Source: JADJGC01 sp964576925 (GTDB lineage Bacteria > Zixibacteria > MSB-5A5 > CAIYYT01). Taken from it: a stretch of 64,000 bases of DNA. Location: the NCBI GenBank assembly GCA_964576925.1, contig CAZNWJ010000001.1, positions 372,001 to 436,000 of the forward strand, in the 5' to 3' direction. This document shows positions 45,200 through 52,868 of the stretch, piece after piece. The notes under the pieces are model-generated. The model did not search any database, was not told the DNA's origin, and worked only from the letters and a program-made list of their open reading frames with translations. How positions within the stretch are numbered: position 1 is the stretch's first letter; each line of letters begins with the position of its first letter. The position numbers and the translations under genes are program-made.

Positions 45200-45577
45200 A
45201 TGCGCATCTACTACAATCAAAAGCTGAAACAAAGATCTCGCGATCTACGCAACCACTCAACCATGGCAGAGGTTTTATTATGGAATCAGGTTAAGGGTCG
45301 TAGACTTGGTGGCTACCAGTTCATGCGACAGAAGCCAGTGGGCGATTACATCGTGGGTTTCTATTGCAGCAAGTTGCGGCTAGTTGTCGAAGTGGACGGA
45401 GAGAGTCATTCAGGAAGAAGTGAACTCGATAAAATCAGACAGACATCGTTGGAGTCTCTGGGATTGACCGTGATCCGGTTTCTAGATCGTGATGTTAAGA
45501 ATAATCTGGAAGGGTGCATCACAGTGTTACAAGACTTCATCACCAGTTTTGAAAGCTGGAGGAATACAACCCCCTAA
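45200..45577 (+). CDS. DUF559 (PD-(D/E)XK, Vsr-like) endonuclease family protein
   Basis: 125 aa, the normal length. Family features: MAEVLLWNQVKGRRLGGYQF, VGDYIVGFYCSKLRLVVEVDGESH, then LGLTVIRFLDRDV. In most members the segment reads YIVDFYC, the Asp being a likely catalytic residue; here it is Gly53. The Glu and Asp of VVEVDG (about 65-67) remain. The last codons and the TAA stop lie inside repeat copy 5, and copy 4 ends just before the start, so gene and inverted repeats form a unit of about 444 bp. DUF559 proteins resemble very-short-patch-repair nucleases; their biological role is unclear. Confidence 0.88.
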   Translation: MRIYYNQKLKQRSRDLRNHSTMAEVLLWNQVKGRRLGGYQFMRQKPVGDYIVGFYCSKLRLVVEVDGESHSGRSELDKIRQTSLESLGLTVIRFLDRDVKNNLEGCITVLQDFITSFESWRNTTP

Positions 45578-45599
45578 CCCCCTTTGCTAAGGGGGAATC
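45565..45599 (-). repeat. CCCCCTTAGCAAAGGGGG repeat, copy 5 (right border of DUF559 module)
   Basis: The core is the exact inverse of copy 4 apart from one base. It provides the stop codon of the DUF559 gene and begins the 104-bp tandem duplication. Confidence 0.92.
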
Positions 45600-45668
45600 G
45601 GCAAGTACTTTCGCTGTTGATTCATAGCGCTTATCGTGGTGCTGGAGAGAGGAAGCATTGCGGACTAG

Positions 45669-45703
45669 TACAACCCCCTGGCCCCCTTTGCTAAGGGGGA
45701 ATC
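45669..45703 (-). repeat. CCCCCTTAGCAAAGGGGG repeat, copy 6
   Basis: TACAACCCCCTGGCCCCC then TTTGCTAAGGGGGAATC; same orientation as copy 5, two bases different. Confidence 0.9.
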
Positions 45704-45927
45704 GGCAAGTACTTTCGCTGTTGATTCATAGCGCTTATCGTGGTGCTGGAGTTAGGAAGCATTGCGGACAAATACGAGCCCCTGCCCCTGTAACTGGGAC
45801 TGTTGAGAGAGCCCGATACCAGCAAAGACACACCCTTCGAGTTCCGTCTCCTCTTTCGTCGAAGCCTGAAACCGCACCCTTTTTGGGGCAGAATCTGTTA
45901 CGCACGTGCGATTTTCTGAGAGGTGGC

Positions 45928-45961
45928 CATTCCCCCTTAGCAAAGGGGGCCAGGGGGTTGT
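45928..45961 (+). repeat. CCCCCTTAGCAAAGGGGG repeat, copy 7
   Basis: ATTCCCCCTTAGCAAAGG then GGGCCAGGGGGTTGT. No gene is supported in the surrounding gap 45578-46140; apparent frames consist of repeat sequence. Confidence 0.88.
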
Positions 45962-46140
45962 GTTGTTGAATCACGGTAAGGCGAAACTCTCTAACGTACC
46001 TGCTAAGGGGAAGTCTCTTCTGGGTGTCGTCCCACACTGACAAACCGGCCCCGAGTGTGAAGCGGTTGATTAAACAAAACAAAAACGGCGCCGGGAAGTT
46101 GACGACGCCGTTTGGGGGAGATAAGGGTCGGATAATGGTT

Positions 46141-46740
46141 TTACAAGCAGCTGCCCTGGCCCATCATGCCGTGTCCAGCGCCGTGGCCGGCACACTGTCC
46201 ACCCATGCCTTGCGGGCACTCGCCGCGCATCCCGCGATGCATCTTCATGCCGCGACCGCGCTGACCGTCAAAGCCTCTCTCCATGCGATGCGGACGGCTG
46301 TCCCAGATTTCGCGCTGCTCAGGTGTGAGGACATTGCGCATCGCGATCCGATGGGCAGCGCTCTTCTTCTGAATGTCAGCCCGCATCTTGCTGATCTCGT
46401 CGATCTTGTTGTTGATCGCGCCCTGGTTGGGATCACCGCGGAATAGCTCGCGCATCTCGATCTGCTTCACTTTTAGCTGAGCGCGCAGCGGAATCATTTC
46501 CTTCTGATGAGCGACACGCATTTCGTGCAACTTCTTTTCCTGTTCCTCGGTCAGCTTCATCTCCTCGACGAATTTGAACATCGGCCCTTCGCCGCCGCCC
46601 CTGCCCATCCGGCCAACCCAGACCATCTCGTCATCATCATCAGCATCGGGGGCATCCGGTTCATCCTGCGCCATCAGCGGCAGCGCCGCCAGCAGAATCG
46701 CCGTCAGAATCAATCCCAAAGCCAGCAGTTTGTTTCTCAT
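46141..46740 (-). CDS. Spy/CpxP-like periplasmic protein with metal-binding-type tail
   Basis: 199 aa. Signal peptide (LILTAILLAALPLMAQ), an acidic linker, then a helical domain with the Spy/CpxP motif twice: LTEEQEKKLHEMRV and LTPEQREIWDSR (the LTxxQ pattern). The last 50 residues are rich in Met, His, Gly and Cys (QCAGHGAGHGMMGQGSC), suggesting metal binding. Spy-type proteins act as periplasmic chaperones under envelope stress or metal stress. It is the last gene of a sigma, anti-sigma, sensor, Spy series on the minus strand, probably an output of that system. Confidence 0.85.
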   Translation of the reverse strand: MRNKLLALGLILTAILLAALPLMAQDEPDAPDADDDDEMVWVGRMGRGGGEGPMFKFVEEMKLTEEQEKKLHEMRVAHQKEMIPLRAQLKVKQIEMRELFRGDPNQGAINNKIDEISKMRADIQKKSAAHRIAMRNVLTPEQREIWDSRPHRMERGFDGQRGRGMKMHRGMRGECPQGMGGQCAGHGAGHGMMGQGSCL

Positions 46741-46792
46741 GTCATTCTCCTTTCAGATTTCCACTCAACCGAAAAGCGGTGGTCGCAGGCGT

Positions 46793-46808
46793 TATCCACA
46801 AGTGGATA
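46793..46808. promoter_or_regulatory. Palindrome containing a perfect DnaA box
   Basis: TATCCAC-AA-GTGGATA, where 46792-46800 is a perfect TTATCCACA. It lies in the 94-nt gap between the CnrX-like and Spy-like genes, about 6 kb from the dnaA region. Function unknown. Confidence 0.5.
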
Positions 46809-46834
46809 CCAGCGGCCGCGCAATCCCATACTAA

Positions 46835-47332
46835 TCATCGTTTGTCATCCGGCCCCGGTCCGCCGCGACGCATACCGAATCCCCAGCGGCCGCGTTGCTC
46901 TCCCTGGCTGCGATCTTCAATGAAGCGCAGCATCTTGGCGCGCTGCTCTGGGGATAGATACTCGCGGTCGATGATGAAGCGGTCGACCAGGCGTTTGTGA
47001 ATCGCGCTCTGCAGCGTCGCGATTTCATCGATCAGGGCGTAGACCTTTAGTGTATCAGGTTGTTCTGCATTCAACTCGTCGAACAGCCGGTGCCGCGTCT
47101 CTTGTATCTGCCCCATGATCGGCGCCACCGTGCTGTCGATCACCTTGCGCGACAATTCCATTTGCTGCCGTTCTTTGGACGAAAACTTGAATTGCGGCGG
47201 CTCACCGGGTTCAGCTACCCGCGGTCGGAATTGACGATCGGGCGATACGCGGTTGACGACTATCGTCACCAACGCCGCGACATTGACGATCAACAGCAGG
47301 ATTACGACGTAAATCAGCGTACGAATCTTCAT
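46835..47332 (-). CDS. CnrX/ZraP-like periplasmic metal-sensor domain protein
   Basis: 165 aa. An N-terminal membrane anchor (about 6-27) is followed by a helical domain of about 110 residues with RKVIDSTVAPIMGQIQETRHRLFDEL and YLSPEQRAKMLRFIEDR, the pattern of the heavy-metal-resistance/Spy group. In cnrYXH systems CnrX senses metal in the periplasm and influences the anti-sigma factor. Here the gene overlaps the anti-sigma gene by 4 nt, which fits that arrangement. The Arg/Gly-rich tail has no metal ligands, so the signal may differ. Confidence 0.78.
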   Translation of the reverse strand: MKIRTLIYVVILLLIVNVAALVTIVVNRVSPDRQFRPRVAEPGEPPQFKFSSKERQQMELSRKVIDSTVAPIMGQIQETRHRLFDELNAEQPDTLKVYALIDEIATLQSAIHKRLVDRFIIDREYLSPEQRAKMLRFIEDRSQGEQRGRWGFGMRRGGPGPDDKR

Positions 47333-47790
47333 TGCCCACCGCCATTCGTCTCGCCGACCTGCTCATAGACGTCGTCAATGGGTAATGTCTGAGTCGACAA
47401 ACCCGCAGCGTAATACTCGAGCAGCTCGTCGGCTTCGGTTGTCGCCTGGACCTGCGGTGACCGGCCCAGCAACACGCCGGCGTAAATCGCCGCCGCCACG
47501 CCAAGCGATTGCAGCGCCAGACCGAAGTAGGGCCGCCGAATCGGCAACAGGGTGGGCTCATGGTGGCGACCCTCTTCGAGTTCGTTGATTCGCGACTGCA
47601 CCGCGCGCCAAAGAGTGTGAGGTACGGCCTGCGGCAACGCGTCGCTTTTGAAGAGCGGTTCATACATCGCCAGCAGAGCGCGGCAATCGGCGCAGTCGCG
47701 CGCGTGCGCATCGATACGCATCCGGAGATCTTCGCTGAGCGTATTCTCCAGTCGCGCAATCAGGTTCTGTTCGATGTCCTTGCAGGTCAC
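47329..47790 (-). CDS. Zinc-finger anti-sigma factor (zf-HC2 type)
   Basis: 153 aa. The N-terminal domain MTCKDIEQNLIARLENTLSE ... HARDCADCRALL contains the H-x3-C-x2-C zinc motif at about residues 28-35 plus an early Cys. A membrane helix (about 92-110) and a short periplasmic tail follow. It should hold the ECF factor encoded 44 nt upstream at the membrane and release it on a periplasmic signal. The start of the next gene overlaps its stop. Confidence 0.88.
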   Translation of the reverse strand: MTCKDIEQNLIARLENTLSEDLRMRIDAHARDCADCRALLAMYEPLFKSDALPQAVPHTLWRAVQSRINELEEGRHHEPTLLPIRRPYFGLALQSLGVAAAIYAGVLLGRSPQVQATTEADELLEYYAAGLSTQTLPIDDVYEQVGETNGGGQ

Positions 47791-47834
47791 TTGTACCTTC
47801 CTCCGTTCTTCAGTTCTTGGACACTCACCGGCGG

Positions 47835-48452
47835 CTACTTCTTGCGCCGCTTCTGAAATTTCGCCAGCATCGCCTTCTGCAAGTTCTGTTTGGCGCGGTG
47901 CATCAGCGACTCGATGGTCGGCACCGTCAGGCTAAGTTGTTCGGCGATTTCTTGATAGCTTAAACCCTCCAGTTTGTGGAGGAGATAGACCTCGCGCTGC
48001 CGCGCCGGAACCGAGGCCATCAGTTCGGCCAGTTCCGTCCGGGCTTCCTGCGTTTCCAGCTGCCGATCGGGGCGGTCGCTGTCCGGCGCCGGAAGCTGCT
48101 CCTCCAGCGAGACTTCCTCCGTATCGATTGACATGATCTGCTTGATCTTGGCCATCACTCCGCCGCGCTTACGGAAATTGATCGACTTGTTCACGGCCAC
48201 GCGATGCAGCCACGTCGAGAGCTTGCTTTCGCCCCGCAATGACTCGGCCTTCTGCCAGAATGTCACAAACACATCCTGGGCGATTTCATGGGCGTCATCG
48301 ACATTGCCGAGAAGGCGCAGGCAGAGATTGTAGGTCGTGGGGGAATGGCGATCGAAGAGGGTCTTGAAGGCAGACCGGTCCCCTTTCGCGACGCAGGCGA
48401 TTAGCTCCCGCTCATCTATGTTGGATTCACCCGACACCGGTGGTTTCAACAT
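47835..48452 (-). CDS. ECF-type RNA polymerase sigma factor
   Basis: 205 aa. Region 2 (about 25-95) has LFDRHSPTTYNLCLRLLGNV, AHEIAQDVFVTFWQ and STWLHRVAVNKSINF. Region 4 (about 135-190) has VPARQREVYLLHKLEGLSYQEIAEQL with the DNA-reading helix SLTVPTIESLMHRAKQNL. It heads the series sigma, anti-sigma, CnrX-like, Spy-like on one strand, so it probably drives an envelope or metal stress response and its own operon. No consensus target promoter could be identified by eye. Confidence 0.95.
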   Translation of the reverse strand: MLKPPVSGESNIDERELIACVAKGDRSAFKTLFDRHSPTTYNLCLRLLGNVDDAHEIAQDVFVTFWQKAESLRGESKLSTWLHRVAVNKSINFRKRGGVMAKIKQIMSIDTEEVSLEEQLPAPDSDRPDRQLETQEARTELAELMASVPARQREVYLLHKLEGLSYQEIAEQLSLTVPTIESLMHRAKQNLQKAMLAKFQKRRKK

Positions 48453-48556
48453 AACGGTGATTGGACACTACGTCGATCTAAAAACTGGCGGCTGCCGGGA
48501 TACAAGAAGGGGTGGATATCGTCCACCCCGAAAGCAAGTCGATGTTTAGTTGGAGA

Positions 48557-49957
48557 TTAGCACGGTGCCGGGCCGCCCATAAAGATGTAGTTGACCAGAA
48601 ACACCGCATCGGAGATTGTGGCAATCCCATTACAATCGGCATCAAAAGATTGTTGGCAGTCTGGAAGAGGAGGGCCACCAAAGATTGTCGTCACGATAAT
48701 CACCACGTCTGAGATCGTGATAATCGAGTTCTGGTCGGCATCTCCGCCCACACAATCAATCACGGCGAGCTGAAATTCGCAACTGTCGGCCAGGCCGTGT
48801 TCATCGGTAGTGATCAGGCGGTAGTCATACAGCTCGTCCAGATCGCCGGCGACAGCATCAACCGAAATCTCACCCGTTTGCGGGTCGAGCGAGACGGCAC
48901 TCTCCGGGCCGGGAAGGGAAAGCAATTCCAGACTCCAAGTGGGTGCCTCGCATTGATCGGGATCGGTGGCATTGAAATCGACGGTGCGCGAAGTGCCGGA
49001 CTTGACGCGCAGTTCCGGTTTGCATAGCGAGATGTCTGGCGGAGCATAGGTGTAGACGACAACGAACGAATACTCAACGCCGCCACAAAAGCACTGTGAG
49101 TACAAGTAGGCTGTGACCATCACCGAATCCACGCCGGGCTGGGGATCAAGGACATACTCGCCGGTGTTGAAATTCATCGTTCCGACTGAAGCTTCAAAGT
49201 ACACCTGTGGAGGCGGTTGGCCCATGTGAAAACCGTCAAAATCAAACTGGTAGGAATCGCAGTGAGACACCGTCACCCGCGCAGGAGGTACAGATGTGTA
49301 TTCTGGAATGCCACAGGGCAGGTCGGCCACTCCCCAACACAATTGCGGCGCCGTCGGCTGGGTTGTCGAGAGATTGGTGTTTCCATTGAAGGTCGGTGGG
49401 TATTCCGTCTCGTCGTCGAATAACCACTTGCCGGTAATCGGGTGCACAACATTATCGATACAGAAACCGAAGGTGGCGGGAGTCAGACCAATCGCATTGA
49501 TTCGGAGTCGATAACAAAGGCGTAATGTAGTCGACGCGGGCAGTGGCGCATTGAGTGCTACGCCGCCAAGCGAGAGCTGATTCGGGAGTCCCGTCGGCGT
49601 CACCGCAATCCCGCCAGTCAAGTCAAAGTAACCTTGGGCAACGGGCATTTCTTCCAGCACCGGGTTGATTGCCGGTTTGGTGCCAAAGGGCGTGACAAAT
49701 TGAACCGGGCCGACAAGGCACGTGATCTGGAAACACAGGGACAGTTCATAGAGAGGTGCATCGTTCTTGATCCAGATCTCAAGATAGTTGTTGTCGCATC
49801 CCGCCATGATCTCACCGGAGTGGATGATGGCATTGTTCATGCGAATGGTCACATCACCCGAACCGGTCGCTTGGGCAAACGACGCGAGCATCGCGGCAAC
49901 CAGCGCAGCAACGACAAACAAGCGCTTAACACTCGTCAGAGTAGCCTCCTCCGGCAT
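48557..49957 (-). CDS. Secreted dockerin-like protein, paralogue 1
   Basis: 466 aa if the ATG at 49957 is used; a strong GGAGGAGG lies just inside the frame, so a non-ATG start a few codons later is possible. After the signal peptide (FVVAALVAAMLASFAQA) comes a beta-rich domain with paired Cys (about 30-200). A cadherin-like domain follows (CKPELRVKSGTSRTVDFNATD, about 310-400). The C-terminus has two dockerin-type loops (GDADQNSIITISDVVIIV and FDADCNGIATISDAVFLVNY) ending in GGPAPC. The downstream neighbour in tandem has the same architecture, so duplication is clear. Function unknown; cell-surface or secreted. Confidence 0.82.
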   Translation of the reverse strand: MPEEATLTSVKRLFVVAALVAAMLASFAQATGSGDVTIRMNNAIIHSGEIMAGCDNNYLEIWIKNDAPLYELSLCFQITCLVGPVQFVTPFGTKPAINPVLEEMPVAQGYFDLTGGIAVTPTGLPNQLSLGGVALNAPLPASTTLRLCYRLRINAIGLTPATFGFCIDNVVHPITGKWLFDDETEYPPTFNGNTNLSTTQPTAPQLCWGVADLPCGIPEYTSVPPARVTVSHCDSYQFDFDGFHMGQPPPQVYFEASVGTMNFNTGEYVLDPQPGVDSVMVTAYLYSQCFCGGVEYSFVVVYTYAPPDISLCKPELRVKSGTSRTVDFNATDPDQCEAPTWSLELLSLPGPESAVSLDPQTGEISVDAVAGDLDELYDYRLITTDEHGLADSCEFQLAVIDCVGGDADQNSIITISDVVIIVTTIFGGPPLPDCQQSFDADCNGIATISDAVFLVNYIFMGGPAPC

Positions 49958-50013
49958 AAATTATCGAGTGAGAGCAATATAGTCATAACCTTGAAGTCAC
50001 AAAGTCCGAAGTC

Positions 50014-51384
50014 CTAACACGGCTCCGGGCCGCCGATAAAGATATAGTTGATTAAGTAAACAGCATCCGAGATCGACGGGTAGCCGTTGCCGTCGGCATC
50101 CATGCGCGAACGAAACGGCTCCGGAATTTCTCCTGCTCCAAAAATCCACGGAATAATGTAAACCACGTCAGAGATCGATATCAGCCCATCGTCGTTGGCA
50201 TCACCGGGCTTGAACGCGACGATTTTCAGTTGGCTCATACACGTGTCCGCCAAGCCGCTGGCATCGAGTGCCCCGAGCCGATACTCAAAGGTTGCCGTAT
50301 CGAAAACAGCTGATGCGTCGACTTCGACGATGCCGAGTGACGGCGCCGACACGGGAAAGACAGGAGGGGTCCCGGAAGCTAACTCCACCGACCAGGAGTG
50401 TGAATCGCAGGCATCCGGGTCGGTAATCTGATGATGTATCTCGCGGCTTGTCCCCATCTGCACGCGCATGATCGGTTTGCAGGTTGCAATTGTCGGCGCT
50501 GCGTTCTGCCGAATGATGGTGAACGCGTGTTCATCGGCAATGCCGCAGTAGCCAACCTCGTGCAGCGCGATAACTTCATTAACCGTATCGGCTTGGTTAG
50601 CACTCGGCAGCACGTAAACTCCAGTTACGCTGTCGATTGTTCCCACACTGCACGAAAACCAGAATGTCGCCGGCGGCAAGTTCATGTCTACTGCGTTGAC
50701 ATCGAAGCTATATTCATCACAATGACCGACGCTTACGATGTCTGGCGGCGTGGATGTGAACTGGGACACGATAAGTGGAAGCGTGACGGTCTCGAAGCAC
50801 TTTGCCGGAACATCGGGAATGGTTATCGAAGAATTGATAAAGCCATTGTAGTTTGGCGCATAGACGGCGCCATCATCAAATGACCACTCGCCGGTCGTTG
50901 GATTGACGATGTTATCGACGCAGAACCCCGCTGGATTGTCGATGCCTTGCGGAATTATCACCCTGAAAGAAAAAACCTTTGTTAGTACAGCATGCACGGG
51001 GAGTGGATTTTGACTGGCAACCCCATGTATGTAAATCTCATCGGGCAATTGCGATATGTCCACGTCCAGGGAAACATCGAAGGCATTCTGGGCATCTCCC
51101 TCGACCGACATGATCGGATTCCCGGCTGGCAGCGTTCCAAAGGGTTGGAACGAATACTCTGAATTACAGACAAAGCGAAGTCCCAACGAGATCTCGTAGA
51201 GGGGGGCATCATTCTGAATCCAGACATCCACCCTGTTGGATACACCGCACAGTACCATCTTGTCCTGATTCACGCCGGGGATGTTGAGTTTGATGTCGAC
51301 GTTACCATTGCCTGCCGCCAGCAGCCCTGAGGATAGCATCGCAAGCAACGCGACCGCAAACGCAAACACTCTGATCGACTTCAT
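50014..51384 (-). CDS. Secreted dockerin-like protein, paralogue 2
   Basis: The start at 51384 has AGGAGGGAAAG directly upstream and gives a clean signal peptide (FAFAVALLAMLSSGLLAAG); 456 aa. The architecture matches the adjacent paralogue: an N-terminal domain with CGVSNRVDVWIQNDAPLYEI (compare CDNNYLEIWIKNDAPLYEL), a middle domain, a cadherin-like part (CKPIMRVQMGTSREIHHQIT), and a dockerin doublet (GDANDDGLISISDVVYIIPW and MDADGNGYPSISDAVYLINY) ending GGPEPC. The gap between the two genes is 56 nt. Ca2+ binding is likely; a partner cohesin is not evident in the window. Confidence 0.85.
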   Translation of the reverse strand: MKSIRVFAFAVALLAMLSSGLLAAGNGNVDIKLNIPGVNQDKMVLCGVSNRVDVWIQNDAPLYEISLGLRFVCNSEYSFQPFGTLPAGNPIMSVEGDAQNAFDVSLDVDISQLPDEIYIHGVASQNPLPVHAVLTKVFSFRVIIPQGIDNPAGFCVDNIVNPTTGEWSFDDGAVYAPNYNGFINSSITIPDVPAKCFETVTLPLIVSQFTSTPPDIVSVGHCDEYSFDVNAVDMNLPPATFWFSCSVGTIDSVTGVYVLPSANQADTVNEVIALHEVGYCGIADEHAFTIIRQNAAPTIATCKPIMRVQMGTSREIHHQITDPDACDSHSWSVELASGTPPVFPVSAPSLGIVEVDASAVFDTATFEYRLGALDASGLADTCMSQLKIVAFKPGDANDDGLISISDVVYIIPWIFGAGEIPEPFRSRMDADGNGYPSISDAVYLINYIFIGGPEPC

Positions 51385-51526
51385 CTTTCCCTCCTGACCA
51401 GCCCATAAGGGAACAGCGATCTGGTCTTTTTGTCTATTAGTATTGACAAAAAAGTATACGTTCACCGGGGCGTTTTGTCAAGATACAAACTGAGCTGCTT
51501 AGCGCCGGGCCGCCATGGATTGGCGT

Positions 51527-52678
51527 TTACCCTTCTGTCGAAATCAGCAGAACCCGACTCCGGTCATTAAGATTAAGTAGTTCACGTATAGGCCGAGCCT
51601 CCGATCGCTTCATCAGGTTCTCAAGCACGCCCATCGTCACAGCGCCCATTTCGCCCGAATCGATGCGCGCGTCGTCTCCGATCGGATTGGCGTAGCTGCG
51701 TTGACCGATCTTTGAAATGTCGTGAGAGCAATTGATGAAGGCGTCGGCATGATCGCGAAGGATCTCCCACGCCAACAGGCTCGGAACCGCATACTCCGAT
51801 TGACCACTGGCCAATGACCCGGCGTCTTCATTAGTCAGCGGCTCGAGTCGACCGCGCGAAATCGACTCATAGTAGGTGCCGACAGGATACGGTTCGACAA
51901 CGATGAACTTGGGTCGCTCGCCTCCAGAGGTCACACAAAAATGCGCTACGATCGCTGCGGCAAACGAACCGACGCCAACCTGCAGGAAGACGTGACTCGG
52001 CTTAATTCTGTCGATTTGACCGATCGCTTCGGCAATGAGGGTCAGATATCCCTGCATGATCAGACGCGGTATCTCTTCGTAGCCGCGCCAGGCCGTGTCT
52101 TGAATCAGCAAGTGATTCGGTTGCCGGGCTTCATTGGCGGCAATCAGTACCGTCTGATCGTAGTTGCCGTCGATGACAATCGCATCGGCGCCATGCAAGC
52201 GAATGGCATCAATCTGAAGTATCGCTGTGTCGGTCGGGACAAAGATCACTGCCTGACACCCAAGTTGTTGCGCGCACCAGGCGACGGCCCGCCCGTGATT
52301 GCCGGTTGTCGCAGCGACAAGCGTCAGCTGCTGAATCCGGCCACGAACGGCCGGCGCCCTCAGTGAGCTCCAGGACAACGGTACCTCGTATTTGCGCGAA
52401 AGCAGCGAAGCGACTGCAAAGCTTGCCCCTAAAGGTTTGAAGGAACTCAGGCCGAGACGGTGCGACTCATCCTTGACAAAGAGTTGTCCAAGCCCCAGTT
52501 CTTGCGCCCGGTTGCGTTGATCGTGCAGAGGTGTCGGCCGGAAACCGGGAATCGAGCGATGAAAGTTGATCGCTTCCTTTGCTGCCTCGTTCCCGAACGA
52601 TCGCTCGAGGGATGAAGAGCAGGAAACCGTTTGCGCGCGCGGGTTCAACGCCAGCCGGATCAATGGGGTCGCTTTCAT
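51527..52678 (-). CDS. PLP-dependent diaminopropionate ammonia-lyase-like enzyme
   Basis: 383 aa of fold-type II PLP enzyme. The PLP lysine lies in SSFKPLGASFA (about residue 80), and the phosphate loop and substrate regions are seen in AATTGNHGRAVAWCAQQLG. FHRSIPGFRPTPL and ESHRLGLSSFKPLG are typical of the DpaL/YgeX branch, which splits 2,3-diaminopropionate into pyruvate and ammonia. The usual length is about 400. Threonine dehydratase or another lyase remains possible. It stands alone between a dockerin gene and a serine hydrolase gene. Confidence 0.82.
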   Translation of the reverse strand: MKATPLIRLALNPRAQTVSCSSSLERSFGNEAAKEAINFHRSIPGFRPTPLHDQRNRAQELGLGQLFVKDESHRLGLSSFKPLGASFAVASLLSRKYEVPLSWSSLRAPAVRGRIQQLTLVAATTGNHGRAVAWCAQQLGCQAVIFVPTDTAILQIDAIRLHGADAIVIDGNYDQTVLIAANEARQPNHLLIQDTAWRGYEEIPRLIMQGYLTLIAEAIGQIDRIKPSHVFLQVGVGSFAAAIVAHFCVTSGGERPKFIVVEPYPVGTYYESISRGRLEPLTNEDAGSLASGQSEYAVPSLLAWEILRDHADAFINCSHDISKIGQRSYANPIGDDARIDSGEMGAVTMGVLENLMKRSEARPIRELLNLNDRSRVLLISTEG

Positions 52679-52868
52679 CTTCTAAGAGAAAACGATTTTC
52701 GCCGGGCTGTCAAGATGCGGGTAACTATTCCGTTGATACGCGGTATAATACGGTGCGCCCTTGGCGCCTATTCGCTGTGGCAGCTGGCAGAAGATTGCTT
52801 GACACTGCCCGGCTGAATCGCAAATCTAATAGGCAAGAGATCAGGATACTGGAAAAGGAATCGCATAC

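Larger units (their letters stand above)
45565..45772. repeat. 104-bp tandem duplication containing repeat copies 5 and 6
   Basis: The block TACAACCCCCT... through GGCAAGTACTTTCGCTGTTG and GGAAGCATTGCGGAC occurs twice with a 104-bp period (GCAAGT at 45601 and 45705). Another GGAAGCATTGCGGAC precedes copy 1 at 44583, so this flank also moved or was copied with the repeat. Confidence 0.85.

Noticed and set aside
44583..46000. CRISPR array
   Set aside because: Repeats occur in both orientations with irregular spacing and are nearly palindromic; no cas genes are present.
45735..46082. Second minus-strand frame through repeat copy 7
   Set aside because: Same cause: repeat-derived sequence, no start signal.
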